DNA of 64,000 nucleotides, taken from positions 295,979-359,978 of the forward strand of contig NZ_JARHUJ010000012.1 in assembly GCF_029223285.1 (NCBI RefSeq), written 5' to 3'. Position 1 is the first letter of the stretch. Every line of letters begins with the position of its first letter. Source of the stretch: Paraflavitalea sp. CAU 1676. Its GTDB lineage: Bacteria; Bacteroidota; Bacteroidia; Chitinophagales; Chitinophagaceae. Both the position numbers and the translations under genes were made by a program. The notes beneath the pieces are model-generated. The model saw only the letters and a list, made by a program, of their open reading frames with translations, was not told the DNA's origin and ran no database searches. This document shows positions 18,849 to 29,319 of the stretch, piece by piece.

Positions 18849-18878
18849 AAACCCCGGCAGCCATCAGCCGGGGTTTTT
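18849..18878 (+). terminator. Terminator after cutC
   Basis: The arms AAACCCCGGC and GCCGGGGTTT form a perfect stem followed by further T. It is 24 nt after the cutC stop and closes the glycosylasparaginase-cutC operon. Confidence 0.85.
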
Positions 18879-18993
18879 AGTAAGTGCTACCCCCGGGGGC
18901 GCACTGCTTACAGGGTCGGATCGCTATAGGGAAGGTCTGCTTGTTCTTATATGTCGTATAAACAGGATCACCTTCTTCCCTGTCTTTGTTCCA

Positions 18994-19665
18994 TTAATCT
19001 TTCGGCAATACATGTAAAGTTGGTCCTTTGATGCCCCTCTCTTCCATATTGGCCTTGTTCATTTCAAAGTGGGCAGTGGTCATCGTATTCAGGTATGCTT
19101 CAACGTACTCCAGTCCCACCGATTTGCGTCGCACATTCACCGTGGCACTGTCTTCCAGCGGTTTGGGGATCGCCTGGCAGATATCCCTTCTGTACATCAC
19201 CTGCGTACCATACACCTGCTTACGGCCGGTGTTGAGCCGCACCCGGTCAATGAGGTAAGCATAGTTTTTGGGGTCGGCATTGTTGCGTTTTACCTCTAGC
19301 TGCATGGCAGTGAGAATTTTGTCCTGGAAATCGGGTTTCTTATCGCAGTGTTGTACCATCAGCCAGAAGTCATGCTCGCCGTCCTTACCCACCAGGTCGT
19401 AGCCGGGATAGCCATATTGCTGAAACATCTTGTCGAGGATCTGTTGGTGCGTGCCAAACACACTGTCTTTGAATTGTTGCCAGGCTTCGGGCGGCAATTC
19501 CAGGAATCTGCCCTGGCGGAAATTGGCGGCAATCTGGTCGGTCTTCACCATGTTATGGAGTGAGTCGGCCAGTACTTTGTTGAAGGAAAGTTTGCTGGTC
19601 TGGGCAAAGGTGGGCGCCAGATTGGCCATCAGCATCAGGATCAGTAAGACGATTAAACGTATCAT
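18994..19665 (-). CDS. Secreted DUF6624-type protein
   Basis: This is a 223-residue exported protein with a Sec signal peptide (MIRLIVLLILMLMANLAPTFAQ). The body resembles the DUF6624 family, marked here by YGYPGYDLVGKDGEHDFWLMVQHCDKKPDFQ and YLIDRVRLNTGRKQVYGTQ. In family members the paired histidine/aspartate text after LMVQH is conserved, but no activity is known. It has its own short transcription unit on the minus strand, with 242 nt of non-coding sequence before the next gene. The function is unknown. Confidence 0.8.
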   Translation of the reverse strand: MIRLIVLLILMLMANLAPTFAQTSKLSFNKVLADSLHNMVKTDQIAANFRQGRFLELPPEAWQQFKDSVFGTHQQILDKMFQQYGYPGYDLVGKDGEHDFWLMVQHCDKKPDFQDKILTAMQLEVKRNNADPKNYAYLIDRVRLNTGRKQVYGTQVMYRRDICQAIPKPLEDSATVNVRRKSVGLEYVEAYLNTMTTAHFEMNKANMEERGIKGPTLHVLPKD

Positions 19666-19907
19666 GGATTATTTTTTACGGGTGCTTACGGAAGGATGTT
19701 GGTTCTTCCATGCTTGGTCGCGGGTACAAAGAAACCGCACCGCCCATTGGCAGAATTGTATTTTTCGGACAGGCGGGCGCCCGCCCAGAACAGCAAATCC
19801 CTTGTCATTAGCGACGACAATCCCCAGAACGCAACCGCTACCTCCTATATCCGCGACCCTGGGGAGTCCTTGTCTCTCCAGCAATAACCCCGCACACGCA
19901 AGTGCTG

Positions 19908-20756
19908 TTACTCCTTTACGAAGCGAAAGATGAGATGATCGTCGGCCAGCTTTTCCACGCTTTTAAAGAAAGCGCCCGGGTTCGAGCCGGTGAGTTTGTT
20001 GTAGACCTTGATGAAATAAGATTGATCGTAGAAATTACTGCCATAGCCGATCTCGGTAAGTTTCCTGAACTGGGCATTGAAGAGTTTGTTCTTGAGCGAA
20101 TGCCGGAAGCGGGCGATCTTTTTCCAGGCTACCGGGCTAATATTCATGTGCTTCAAAAAAAGCCGGTTAAAAGAACGTATCGTGAGGGCCAGGCGCTCAG
20201 CCACTTCATCGATGGTGCAGGGGTTGTCAAAGTCCGATAGCCAGGCGATCGCCTGCCCCATCATTTCATAGGCCGGGTCGTGCCGGTATTGAGCCAGCAG
20301 CCAGGACTCCAGATGCTCCACTCTTTCATGATTGTCGTCGGTACCAAAGAAGCGATCGAGAAACGCCTGGTAACCGGGTATGCCTTCCCAGGCAGTAAAC
20401 AATTGTGAATCGTCCGGAGCTATTATACTGAATGGCTGAGGGATGAAATAACTGAAGCCCGAAGGCTTGAAGCAAATGGTCACTTTGTCGATGGGCCCCT
20501 GCAACTTCACCAACAGGGGTTGTTGAAAGGTACGTTGCACCAGGGCAATGGATTGACCTTGTTTAAGGGCTTGCACCTGCGTGCAGGCGTCAGTGATCTC
20601 GCAGGTGGCGCTGCGGTGAATGCTGAGCGGTACGGCGATATTGGGAAATGCGTAATAAGTAGTTTGGAAATCGGGCGAATCGGCTTTCAGGAAATAATAA
20701 TAGTCGATATGCGCTTTCAGCGTTTTGTGTCCGGGATAGAAGGTGGCGATATCCAT
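19908..20756 (-). CDS. AraC-family transcriptional regulator (DUF6597-like sensor)
   Basis: This 282-residue regulator has an N-terminal half resembling the DUF6597 sensor (FYPGHKTLKAHIDYYYFLKAD, then KVTICFKPSGFSYFIPQP). The C-terminal AraC DNA-binding domain covers about 175-275, with two helix-turn-helix motifs (TIDEVAERLALTIRSFNRLF and LTEIGYGSNFYDQSYFIKVYNKLTGSNPGAF). A TAAATTTG -7-like element on the minus strand (20771-20778) lies only 14 nt before the ATG, which would give a very short leader. The target genes are unknown; the divergent TonB-domain lipoprotein is one candidate. Confidence 0.88.
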   Translation of the reverse strand: MDIATFYPGHKTLKAHIDYYYFLKADSPDFQTTYYAFPNIAVPLSIHRSATCEITDACTQVQALKQGQSIALVQRTFQQPLLVKLQGPIDKVTICFKPSGFSYFIPQPFSIIAPDDSQLFTAWEGIPGYQAFLDRFFGTDDNHERVEHLESWLLAQYRHDPAYEMMGQAIAWLSDFDNPCTIDEVAERLALTIRSFNRLFLKHMNISPVAWKKIARFRHSLKNKLFNAQFRKLTEIGYGSNFYDQSYFIKVYNKLTGSNPGAFFKSVEKLADDHLIFRFVKE

Positions 20757-20935
20757 AAGTGGTGCAGCATCAAATTTAATATAACAAATGTTAAATAGCC
20801 ATTAAAGTCACGTTATGAGAAAAAAACTACACAGCCTTTCCGCATACTGTTGAACGGCACGCTGTTGAGCGGCGTGGTGGCATCGTATTTGGGTTCATAG
20901 AAGTGCAGATCGATTGTTCACTAAAACGAGAAATT

Positions 20936-21586
20936 ATGAATTACGCAAAGAATGATTTCCGGGCATTACTGGCTGCGGTGATGATCCTGGCCGGAAGTAT
21001 ATTGACCGGTTGCCAAAGTAATAACAGTAGTTACGACAATGGTTCTATCAAAAGCGAACCACCTGCTGGTGACGCCACCACCATGGATAGTACACAAGGT
21101 AATCCGGTCAATGAATCGATGACCTCCGGCGATAACGTATCCGACAGGCCGGTTGACAATACAGCGGCCATGCCAACAAAAAAAGGCACCAAAGGCAAAG
21201 CGTCCATCAATATAAAACGGATGAACAGGGACAGGCCTTCGATGATGGTGCCCGATGCGGAAGGCGTGTATGCACGCACCGATATCATGCCGCTTTACCC
21301 CGGTGGGGAAAAAGCCTTGCAACAATATATAGAGAATAACATCGAATATCCGCAGGAAGCCATCGATCAGGGCGCCGAAGGTGATATCCGCATCGCGTTT
21401 ACAGTAAATGAAAAAGGTAAAGTAACCAACGTAAAAGCGGTAGATGACAACAATACCGAATACACGCTGAAGCAGGAAGCGATTGATGTGATCAGTAAAA
21501 TGCCCGACTGGACGCCGGGTACCGTAAAAGGTAAAAAAGTAAAGACAAGGTTATATATGCCGATCAGTTTCCAGATCATCGAGTAG
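20936..21586 (+). CDS. Lipoprotein with C-terminal TonB domain
   Basis: The 216-residue protein begins at the ATG at 20936; an upstream GTG would spoil the signal. It has a lipoprotein signal ending LTGC (Cys about residue 25), then a ~95-residue low-complexity linker rich in Ser, Asp and Lys, then a TonB C-terminal domain over the last ~85 residues (YPQEAIDQGAEGDIRIAFTVNEKGKV to YMPISFQI). Normal TonB proteins are held in the inner membrane by a helix, whereas this one should be lipid-anchored. In Bacteroidota, TonB-C domains also occur on proteins not proven to energise transport, so the role is open. It is followed by a terminator shared with the convergent gene. Confidence 0.85.
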   Translation: MNYAKNDFRALLAAVMILAGSILTGCQSNNSSYDNGSIKSEPPAGDATTMDSTQGNPVNESMTSGDNVSDRPVDNTAAMPTKKGTKGKASINIKRMNRDRPSMMVPDAEGVYARTDIMPLYPGGEKALQQYIENNIEYPQEAIDQGAEGDIRIAFTVNEKGKVTNVKAVDDNNTEYTLKQEAIDVISKMPDWTPGTVKGKKVKTRLYMPISFQIIE

Positions 21587-21630
21587 AACAGCTTTCATTT
21601 TCATCATCATACCAACCCATTAAAACAAAT

Positions 21631-21664
21631 AAAGCGGGATGCGCGTAAGGCGATCCCGCTTTAT
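21631..21664. terminator. Bidirectional terminator between convergent lipoprotein genes
   Basis: AAAGCGGGAT at 21631-21640 pairs with ATCCCGCTTT at 21653-21662. A- and T-rich flanks on both sides fit use from both strands, between the stops at 21586 and 21680. Confidence 0.75.
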
Positions 21665-21679
21665 GCATTTAATTACGTT

Positions 21680-22366
21680 CTATTTACCGGGCGGCGACTT
21701 CCGTAGCTTAACCATCAACCCCACACTGGCGAAATAGGGAAACACACGCACCCCATCGCCCCATTCTCCACTGTTCTTCATGGAGAAACCCTGCAATATC
21801 TCCAGCCGCACATTACGGCCACCGATCGCCACACCAAAATAGGGTTCATAGAAAAACAGGTGGTCGTCGAATTCTTTATTGCTGAGCAGGCCGTTGTAGT
21901 CAAGATAATTTACCCGCAGGCCTATATAGCCATCGAAGTGAACACCCGAATTGAAGAGGGGCTTATCATAAGCGGCAAACTGTGCCTGGAAGAAAGGACG
22001 GTTGTAGTTACCGCTAAGGCCGATCTTGTCCTTTTCATTGTTGCCGATGCCCATACCGAGGGAAAAACTACCAACCGTGTTATCGCCCGGGTTGGTTTGC
22101 ACGCCCAGTGAAAACTCCGATTCACGACTGGTATACCCGTTGTCCGATTCCGGCATACCGCCAAAATAGCCGTTGATGTTGATATTATCGGATACCGCAA
22201 TACCCCCTTTTACAGCGATGCCAACCGTGCCGAAGGCAAGGCCCAGGTGCCCCTCGCCGGCATGCGCATAAGGCAGGGCATTGATGGTAGTGGGTACATA
22301 ATGATAGCGGGGCGTGGAGCAGGCAGTAAGCCATAATAGCAGTATGGCAGCAAGCGCAAATTTCAT
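21680..22366 (-). CDS. Putative outer-membrane beta-barrel lipoprotein
   Basis: This is a 228-residue protein that I cannot assign to a named family. It has a lipoprotein signal (MKFALAAILLLWLTAC, Cys16). The rest is rich in alternating glycine/aromatic strands (GHLGLAFGTVGIAVKGGIAVSD, FDGYIGLRVNYLDYNG, YEPYFGVAIGGRNVRLEILQG) and ends VGLMVKLRK. This looks like an 8- to 10-strand beta-barrel or a barrel-like lipoprotein. It is transcribed alone from the minus strand, convergent with the TonB-domain lipoprotein. The function is unknown. Confidence 0.7.
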   Translation of the reverse strand: MKFALAAILLLWLTACSTPRYHYVPTTINALPYAHAGEGHLGLAFGTVGIAVKGGIAVSDNININGYFGGMPESDNGYTSRESEFSLGVQTNPGDNTVGSFSLGMGIGNNEKDKIGLSGNYNRPFFQAQFAAYDKPLFNSGVHFDGYIGLRVNYLDYNGLLSNKEFDDHLFFYEPYFGVAIGGRNVRLEILQGFSMKNSGEWGDGVRVFPYFASVGLMVKLRKSPPGK

Positions 22367-22513
22367 GTGGTGGTGTTTGGCCTATATACGTAGCCAATCC
22401 GGCTAAGGATTGTTCGTTAGGGGCAAGGCTACAAGGGTAAATGTAAAAAAATGACGGGTTAGCTCAACAATTCATACATTTTTAATGTTTCTTTTACTTC
22501 AACATTGAATCGA

Positions 22514-22561
22514 CTATACTGCTAACTCTCAGGGCGGGGTAGTTTGTAATCTATACTGCTA
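22514..22561. promoter_or_regulatory. Direct repeats CTATACTGCTA before an AraC-type gene
   Basis: The 11-mer CTATACTGCTA occurs exactly at 22514-22524 and again at 22551-22561, 37 bp apart, about 85-130 bp before the ATG of the AraC-type regulator. AraC-family proteins bind direct repeats, so autoregulation is possible. A second short repeat, GGTCAT at 22601 and 22612, lies closer to the gene. Confidence 0.35.
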
Positions 22562-22643
22562 TGGTAGTCAAAACAGACGCTCGTAGACCTGCTCCTATGC
22601 GGTCATTGCCCGGTCATGCCTTTTACCAACTAAATCATTGCGT

Positions 22644-23537
22644 ATGAAGGCGACCGCAGTTTATCAACACTCCATAAAAGACCTGATCGAATATACAGGT
22701 CATTCCTGGTATCCCGAAGGGCTCCAGGTGATGGTGGCACGTCCCGAACCGGCCAAGCCTCCCATACAACACCCATTTCGCTCCAATGCCTATTGGGTCA
22801 TACTGGTTACGGCAGGCGAAATAGCCGTTCAACTGGATGGTAGTGAGCACATCGTAAAGGAGAACAACCTCATGATCATACCGCCGCATGTCGTCCGCCA
22901 GTCTGCCGGACCGGGGGAATGCTGTGCGGTAGCCTGCGTGATCTTTACGCCCGAGTTCCTGATGGATGCCGGTATCCGACAACAGCACATTGATTCCTTT
23001 AAATTCCTGGCCGGCGATCCCTGCACACTGCTGGAGTTATCCGCAGCCGACGCCACCCGCTTCAAAGGAGTGATCACCCAATTACAAGAAAAGAACTTTT
23101 ATGAAGGCGACAATCCTTTCGCAGCAGAGATCGTCCGGCACTTCTTCAATGTGTTCCAGTTTGAACTAGCTGGTCTCTACCATAAATATTCCAATCAGCC
23201 GAATATCGTGTACGATCGCAAGAAGGACCTGCTGTGGCGATTCCTGGCATTGCTGCCCGGGCATGTAAAGTCCGAACGCAGTTTGCAATTCTATGCAGAT
23301 CGCTTATACGTGACTCCCAAATACCTCACACAAACAGTCAAGAAATTATCCGGACAAACCGCCGGTACTTACATCGATAACCTCGTGATCGTGGAAGCCA
23401 AGAACCTGCTGCGCGATCCCGCCCTGACCATCGCACAGGTGGCCGATCAGCTCGACTTCAGTGATCAGTTCTTCTTCAGTAAATTCTTCAAACGATATAC
23501 AGGCACTACACCTTCCGAATACCGAAAGATGAATTGA
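22644..23537 (+). CDS. AraC-family transcriptional regulator with cupin-type sensor
   Basis: The 297-residue protein starts at the ATG at 22644 (a TTG lies 6 nt upstream in frame). Residues ~40-95 form a cupin-like AraC-binding domain (YWVILVTAGEIAVQLDGSEHIVKENNLMIIPP). The last ~100 residues carry the AraC helix-turn-helix pair (LQFYADRLYVTPKYLTQTVKKLSGQTAGTYI and TIAQVADQLDFSDQFFFSKFFKRYTGTTPSEYRK). It is followed by an unusually strong terminator. The next gene downstream is the first gene of the sphingolipid operon, 285 bp away on the same strand, so regulation of that operon is conceivable but not shown. Confidence 0.9.
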   Translation: MKATAVYQHSIKDLIEYTGHSWYPEGLQVMVARPEPAKPPIQHPFRSNAYWVILVTAGEIAVQLDGSEHIVKENNLMIIPPHVVRQSAGPGECCAVACVIFTPEFLMDAGIRQQHIDSFKFLAGDPCTLLELSAADATRFKGVITQLQEKNFYEGDNPFAAEIVRHFFNVFQFELAGLYHKYSNQPNIVYDRKKDLLWRFLALLPGHVKSERSLQFYADRLYVTPKYLTQTVKKLSGQTAGTYIDNLVIVEAKNLLRDPALTIAQVADQLDFSDQFFFSKFFKRYTGTTPSEYRKMN

Positions 23538-23565
23538 GTTGTCGGTATCAACACCGCAATTGTAT

Positions 23566-23606
23566 AAATGCGTAATGCCCGGGGATTCCCCGGGCATTAC
23601 GCATTT
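23566..23606 (+). terminator. Strong terminator after the AraC-type gene
   Basis: A 19-bp perfect inverted repeat (AAATGCGTAATGCCCGGGG with its complement) closes on an ATT loop. It separates the AraC gene from the sphingolipid operon. Confidence 0.8.
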
Positions 23607-23720
23607 AGCCTATAAACATGGTAGAGTGTGTTGCAGCTGCATTACAATCATGGTGGAGGCATTGTTCACATAGGTTGTCTGTAAAATTATACCCATGTGT
23701 GCGAACAGGAAGGTAGGAGA

Positions 23721-23760
23721 GTTTTAGACATAATCCGGAGTGTTTTAGACATTGCCCCGG
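23721..23760. promoter_or_regulatory. Tandem GTTTTAGACAT direct repeats upstream of spt
   Basis: GTTTTAGACATAATCCGG at 23721-23738 and GTTTTAGACATTGCCCCGG at 23742-23760 are imperfect copies spaced 21 bp, two helical turns, so they face the same side of DNA. The second copy overlaps the predicted -33 TTG. This is the arrangement expected for a regulator bound in tandem at the promoter of the 12-gene lipid operon. Confidence 0.5.
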
Positions 23761-23782
23761 TGTTTGTTTCGTTACAATTTTG
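23752..23782 (+). promoter_or_regulatory. Predicted promoter of the sphingolipid/inositol-lipid operon
   Basis: TTG at 23752-23754 is followed after 20 nt by CAATTTTG at 23775-23782. The latter matches the Bacteroidota -7 consensus TAnnTTTG at all positions but the first. The start of transcription would be about 35 nt before the spt ATG at 23823. Confidence 0.45.
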
Positions 23783-23819
23783 CATGTACCAGCCCGATCA
23801 TCGATGGTTGGAAAGTTGA

Positions 23820-26148
<2,329 letters not shown>

Positions 26149-26152
<4 letters not shown>

Positions 26153-27141
26153 AGGAGAAAGTACTGATCACCGGCGCCAGTGGCTTTATCGGCTACCACC
26201 TTATTGAAGCTGCCTTACGCAGAGGGCTGGCGGTATGCGCCGGCGTGCGGAAGGGGAGCGATATAAGCCATTTGAAAGTGTTCGATATCACGTACTGTAC
26301 TTTGGATTATGCGAACCAAAACGTGCTGGCGAAACAATTGGCCGATGCCGGCTGCAGGTACATCGTGCACGCAGCCGGCGCCACACGGGCCGCCACGCAG
26401 CAGGCCTACGATACCATCAATGCGCAGTATACGTACAACCTGGCGGCAGCAGCGGTGGAAGCATTAGGCGACCAACTGGTGAGTTTTGCGCTGGTCAGCA
26501 GTCTGGCGGCCATCGGTCCGTTGAACGATCACCACACCGTGATCGATGAAACAGCAGCACCTGCCCCCGTTACTGCCTATGGCAGAAGCAAACTGCTGGC
26601 CGAGCAGAAACTGCAGGATGTAGCCGGATTGCCCTGGCTGGTATTGCGGCCAACTGCTGTATATGGACCCCGCGAGCGGGATATATTCATCATGCTGCGG
26701 TCGGTTAGCCGGGGTATTGAACCCTATATCGGGCGAAAGATCCAGCAATTGAGTTTCGTGTATGTGAAAGACCTCGCTTCGGTGATCATCAATGCACTGT
26801 TTGCCGGGGTTACACACGAGACCTTTAATATTTCCGACGGCAACAGTTATGATCAGTATGCACTGGCCGATCTCTCTAAACAGATACTGCACCGCAAAAC
26901 ATGGCGGCTGCACCTTCCATACGGAATGATCAATAGTCTCGCAGTTGCTCTGGAGAAGATCCATGGCTGGCGTGGCAGTACGCCAGTGTTGAACAGGGAG
27001 AAGCTGCAGGAGTTGACGGCCCTCAATTGGGTATGCGATATCTCGAAGGCTAAAAATAAGTTGGGCTACAAACCGACTTATACATTGGAAAGGGGACTCA
27101 CCGAAACCCTGCAATGGTATCAACTATATAAGTGGTTGTAA
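26149..27141 (+). CDS. NAD(P)-dependent epimerase/dehydratase-like reductase, candidate CerR
   Basis: This is an extended short-chain dehydrogenase of 330 residues. The Rossmann motif GASGFIGYH is at about 8-16. The catalytic Tyr and Lys are in YGRSK, a serine upstream is in ALVSSLAA, and RPTAVYGPRERD is the family's nucleotide-sugar-epimerase-like loop. In Caulobacter an enzyme of this family (CerR) reduces the 3-keto group of the ceramide precursor. The tight coupling here (4-nt overlap with the GNAT gene, immediately after spt) supports the same role. If so, the bacterial order, acylation before reduction, may apply. A role in sugar metabolism is the alternative, judged less likely from context. 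Confidence 0.78.
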
Positions 27142-27167
27142 ATAACATTAGAAACAAAATAAGTATT

Positions 27168-28490
27168 ATGAAAGAACAAATATTGCCGGCTGAAGGGAAA
27201 CTAGGCGTCCTGCTTCCCGGATTGGGAGCAGTGGCATCTACAATGATCGCAGGCGTTTTTGCTACGAGGAAGGGATTGTCAAAGCCGGTGGGATCGATCA
27301 CCCAAACCGGTCATATCGAACTGGATGGTGTGGGTAATCAATATCCCCTCATCAAGGACATTGTACCATTGGCAACATTGGAAGACCTGGTATTTGGCGG
27401 ATGGGATATTTATGAAGACAATGTGTACCAGGCGGCCAGTCATGCTAAAGTGCTCGACCAGCATTTACTCGATGCGATCCGCCCCGAGCTGGAAGCCATC
27501 AAACCCATGAAGGCGGTATTCGACAGGAGTTATGTGAAGAACCTCGATGGCACCTTCATCAAAGAAACGGCCAACAAATGGGAAGCAGCCCAGGAGTTGA
27601 TCAAAGACATAGAGCAGTTCAAGAAAGCGAACAATGTAAGCAGGGTAGTGATCGTGTGGACAGGTTCAACGGAGAAATACATCGAACAAGCTGCTGTACA
27701 TGAATCCATTGCCGCATTCGAAGCAGGATTGAAAAACAATGATCCGCTGATAGCGCCCAGCATGGTATATGCTTATGCAGCCGTAAGTCAGGGCATTCCC
27801 TTCATCAACGGCGCTCCCAATCTTACTACAGATATTCCTGCCATTGTGCAACTGGCGCGTAAAGCAAAAGCTGCCATTGGTGGAAAGGACTTCAAGACAG
27901 GTCAAACATTGATGAAGACCATCGTAGCGCCCGGACTGGCAGCACGCGCCCTCGGCGTAAGCGGCTGGTATTCTACCAATATCCTCGGCAACCGCGATGG
28001 CCTGGTGCTCGATGATGAGCAGAACTTCAAAACGAAAGAAGTATCGAAGCTCGGTGTGCTGGAAGATATCCTGCGGCCCGATCTGCATCCCGATCTCTAT
28101 GGCAACCTGTACCACAAGATCAGGATCAACTATTATCCGCCGCATGGCGACAACAAAGAGAGCTGGGACAATATCGACATCTTCGGGTGGCTCAATTATC
28201 CCATGCAGATCAAGATCAACTTCCTCTGCCGCGATTCGATCCTGGCAGCGCCCATCGTACTCGACCTGGCCCTGTTTGCCGACCTCGCACAACGTGCCGG
28301 TATGTACGGAGTACAGGATTGGTTATCGTTCTACCTCAAGTCGCCGCAAACCCAACCTGGCGTACCTGCGGAGAATGATGTATTCAAACAGCTCAATACG
28401 CTGAAGGAAGTACTGCGGTCGATGATCAAAGAAGAAGTACAGGAACCGAAAACTATAAACAGGGCCAAAGCGATAGCACCGGTATTATGA
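27168..28490 (+). CDS. myo-Inositol-1-phosphate synthase
   Basis: This NAD-dependent enzyme isomerises glucose-6-phosphate to inositol-3-phosphate (L-myo-inositol-1-phosphate), the source of the inositol head group. The 440 residues start at the ATG at 27168; an earlier GTG would overlap the previous gene. Family marks are GVLLPGLGAVASTMIAGV (NAD-binding), ANKWEAAQELIKDIEQFKKAN, VIVWTGSTEKYI, and the C-terminal LQFDFL-equivalent region around NYYPPHGDNKESWDNIDIFGW. It lies in the lipid operon between the ceramide-forming genes and the PgpA-like phosphatase, whose start overlaps its stop by 4 nt. In Bacteroides the same enzyme type supplies an inositol-lipid pathway. Confidence 0.93.
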   Translation: MKEQILPAEGKLGVLLPGLGAVASTMIAGVFATRKGLSKPVGSITQTGHIELDGVGNQYPLIKDIVPLATLEDLVFGGWDIYEDNVYQAASHAKVLDQHLLDAIRPELEAIKPMKAVFDRSYVKNLDGTFIKETANKWEAAQELIKDIEQFKKANNVSRVVIVWTGSTEKYIEQAAVHESIAAFEAGLKNNDPLIAPSMVYAYAAVSQGIPFINGAPNLTTDIPAIVQLARKAKAAIGGKDFKTGQTLMKTIVAPGLAARALGVSGWYSTNILGNRDGLVLDDEQNFKTKEVSKLGVLEDILRPDLHPDLYGNLYHKIRINYYPPHGDNKESWDNIDIFGWLNYPMQIKINFLCRDSILAAPIVLDLALFADLAQRAGMYGVQDWLSFYLKSPQTQPGVPAENDVFKQLNTLKEVLRSMIKEEVQEPKTINRAKAIAPVL

Positions 28491-28933
28491 CGGCCCTCGC
28501 GCGCATGATAGCAACTGCAGGTGGTATTGGTTTTATCCCCAAGGGTGGGGGAACCGCAGCTGCAGTTGCTTTTTGTATAATCTGGTACCTGTTCCCCATG
28601 GGGTATATGTACCAGGGCATATTGTTGCTCGTACTGCTCCTGGCCGGCACCTGGAGTGCCGGGAGGATGGAAACAGTGTGGGAGCACGATAGCCAGCGGA
28701 TCGTGATCGATGAAGTAGCAGGCATGATGATGACGCTGGCCTTTTTGCCTTATAAGCCCGCGATCATTATTGTGGGATGTGTGCTGTTCCGCTTCTTCGA
28801 TATCGTGAAGCCGCTGGGTATAGGCCGGGCGGAGATATTGCCAGGCGGTTTTGGTGTGATGGCTGATGATGTGTTGGCTGGGTTTTATGCACAGGTATTG
28901 TTAAGGGTGTTGATGGCGCTAAACCTGCTTTGA
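28487..28933 (+). CDS. PgpA-family lipid phosphatase, likely phosphatidylinositol-phosphate phosphatase
   Basis: This is a small (148 aa) integral-membrane protein of the phosphatidylglycerophosphatase A family. Conserved text includes GGIGFIPKGGGTAAA at the N terminus, IVIDEVAGMMMT in the centre, and GFGVMADDVLAGFYA near the C terminus. Three to four membrane segments are visible. PgpA normally dephosphorylates phosphatidylglycerol phosphate. Placed between inositol-phosphate synthase and the other lipid genes, this copy more likely dephosphorylates phosphatidylinositol phosphate to phosphatidylinositol, as proposed for the homologue in the Bacteroides inositol-lipid cluster. It overlaps the previous gene by ATGA. 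Confidence 0.82.
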   Translation: MTALARMIATAGGIGFIPKGGGTAAAVAFCIIWYLFPMGYMYQGILLLVLLLAGTWSAGRMETVWEHDSQRIVIDEVAGMMMTLAFLPYKPAIIIVGCVLFRFFDIVKPLGIGRAEILPGGFGVMADDVLAGFYAQVLLRVLMALNLL

Positions 28934-28935
28934 CC

Positions 28936-29316
28936 ATGATCACTTTCCTCAAAGCAAACACGTCCTCCTTACTGGCCTCGGCTACAGATTTTCTGCTCAC
29001 GGTATTGCTCGTGCAATTCGCCGGGTGCAAAGTGGTGCTGGCAGCTGCGGCGGGCACCCTTGCTGGTGGTGTCATTAATTTCCTGGTCAACCGGCACTGG
29101 GTGTTCCGGCAGGAAGAGGAAAGGGCTGCCAGGCAGATGGGGAAATATGCCCTCGTATGGATGGGTAACCTGGCGCTAAATACCGGTGGCGTATATGTGC
29201 TGGCCAATATGGCCGGCCTTCATTATGTACTGTCGAAGGTGCTTACCTCACTGCTGGTGGCCTTCCTGTACAATTATCCGATGCAAAAGAATTTTGTGTT
29301 TAGCAACAACTGGTAG
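28936..29316 (+). CDS. GtrA-family small membrane protein
   Basis: This is a 126-residue four-helix membrane protein of the GtrA/DPMS-like family, whose members are thought to help flip or move lipid-linked sugars or lipids. Helices can be seen at about 8-30, 33-52 (ending NFLVNRHWVF, a family signature), 72-92 and 98-118, and the C terminus has the signature NYPMQKNFVF. The ATG at 28936 lies 2 nt after the previous stop. In this operon it may move an inositol-lipid intermediate across the inner membrane, but no experiment is known to me that shows this. Confidence 0.82.
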   Translation: MITFLKANTSSLLASATDFLLTVLLVQFAGCKVVLAAAAGTLAGGVINFLVNRHWVFRQEEERAARQMGKYALVWMGNLALNTGGVYVLANMAGLHYVLSKVLTSLLVAFLYNYPMQKNFVFSNNW

Positions 29317-29319
29317 ACG

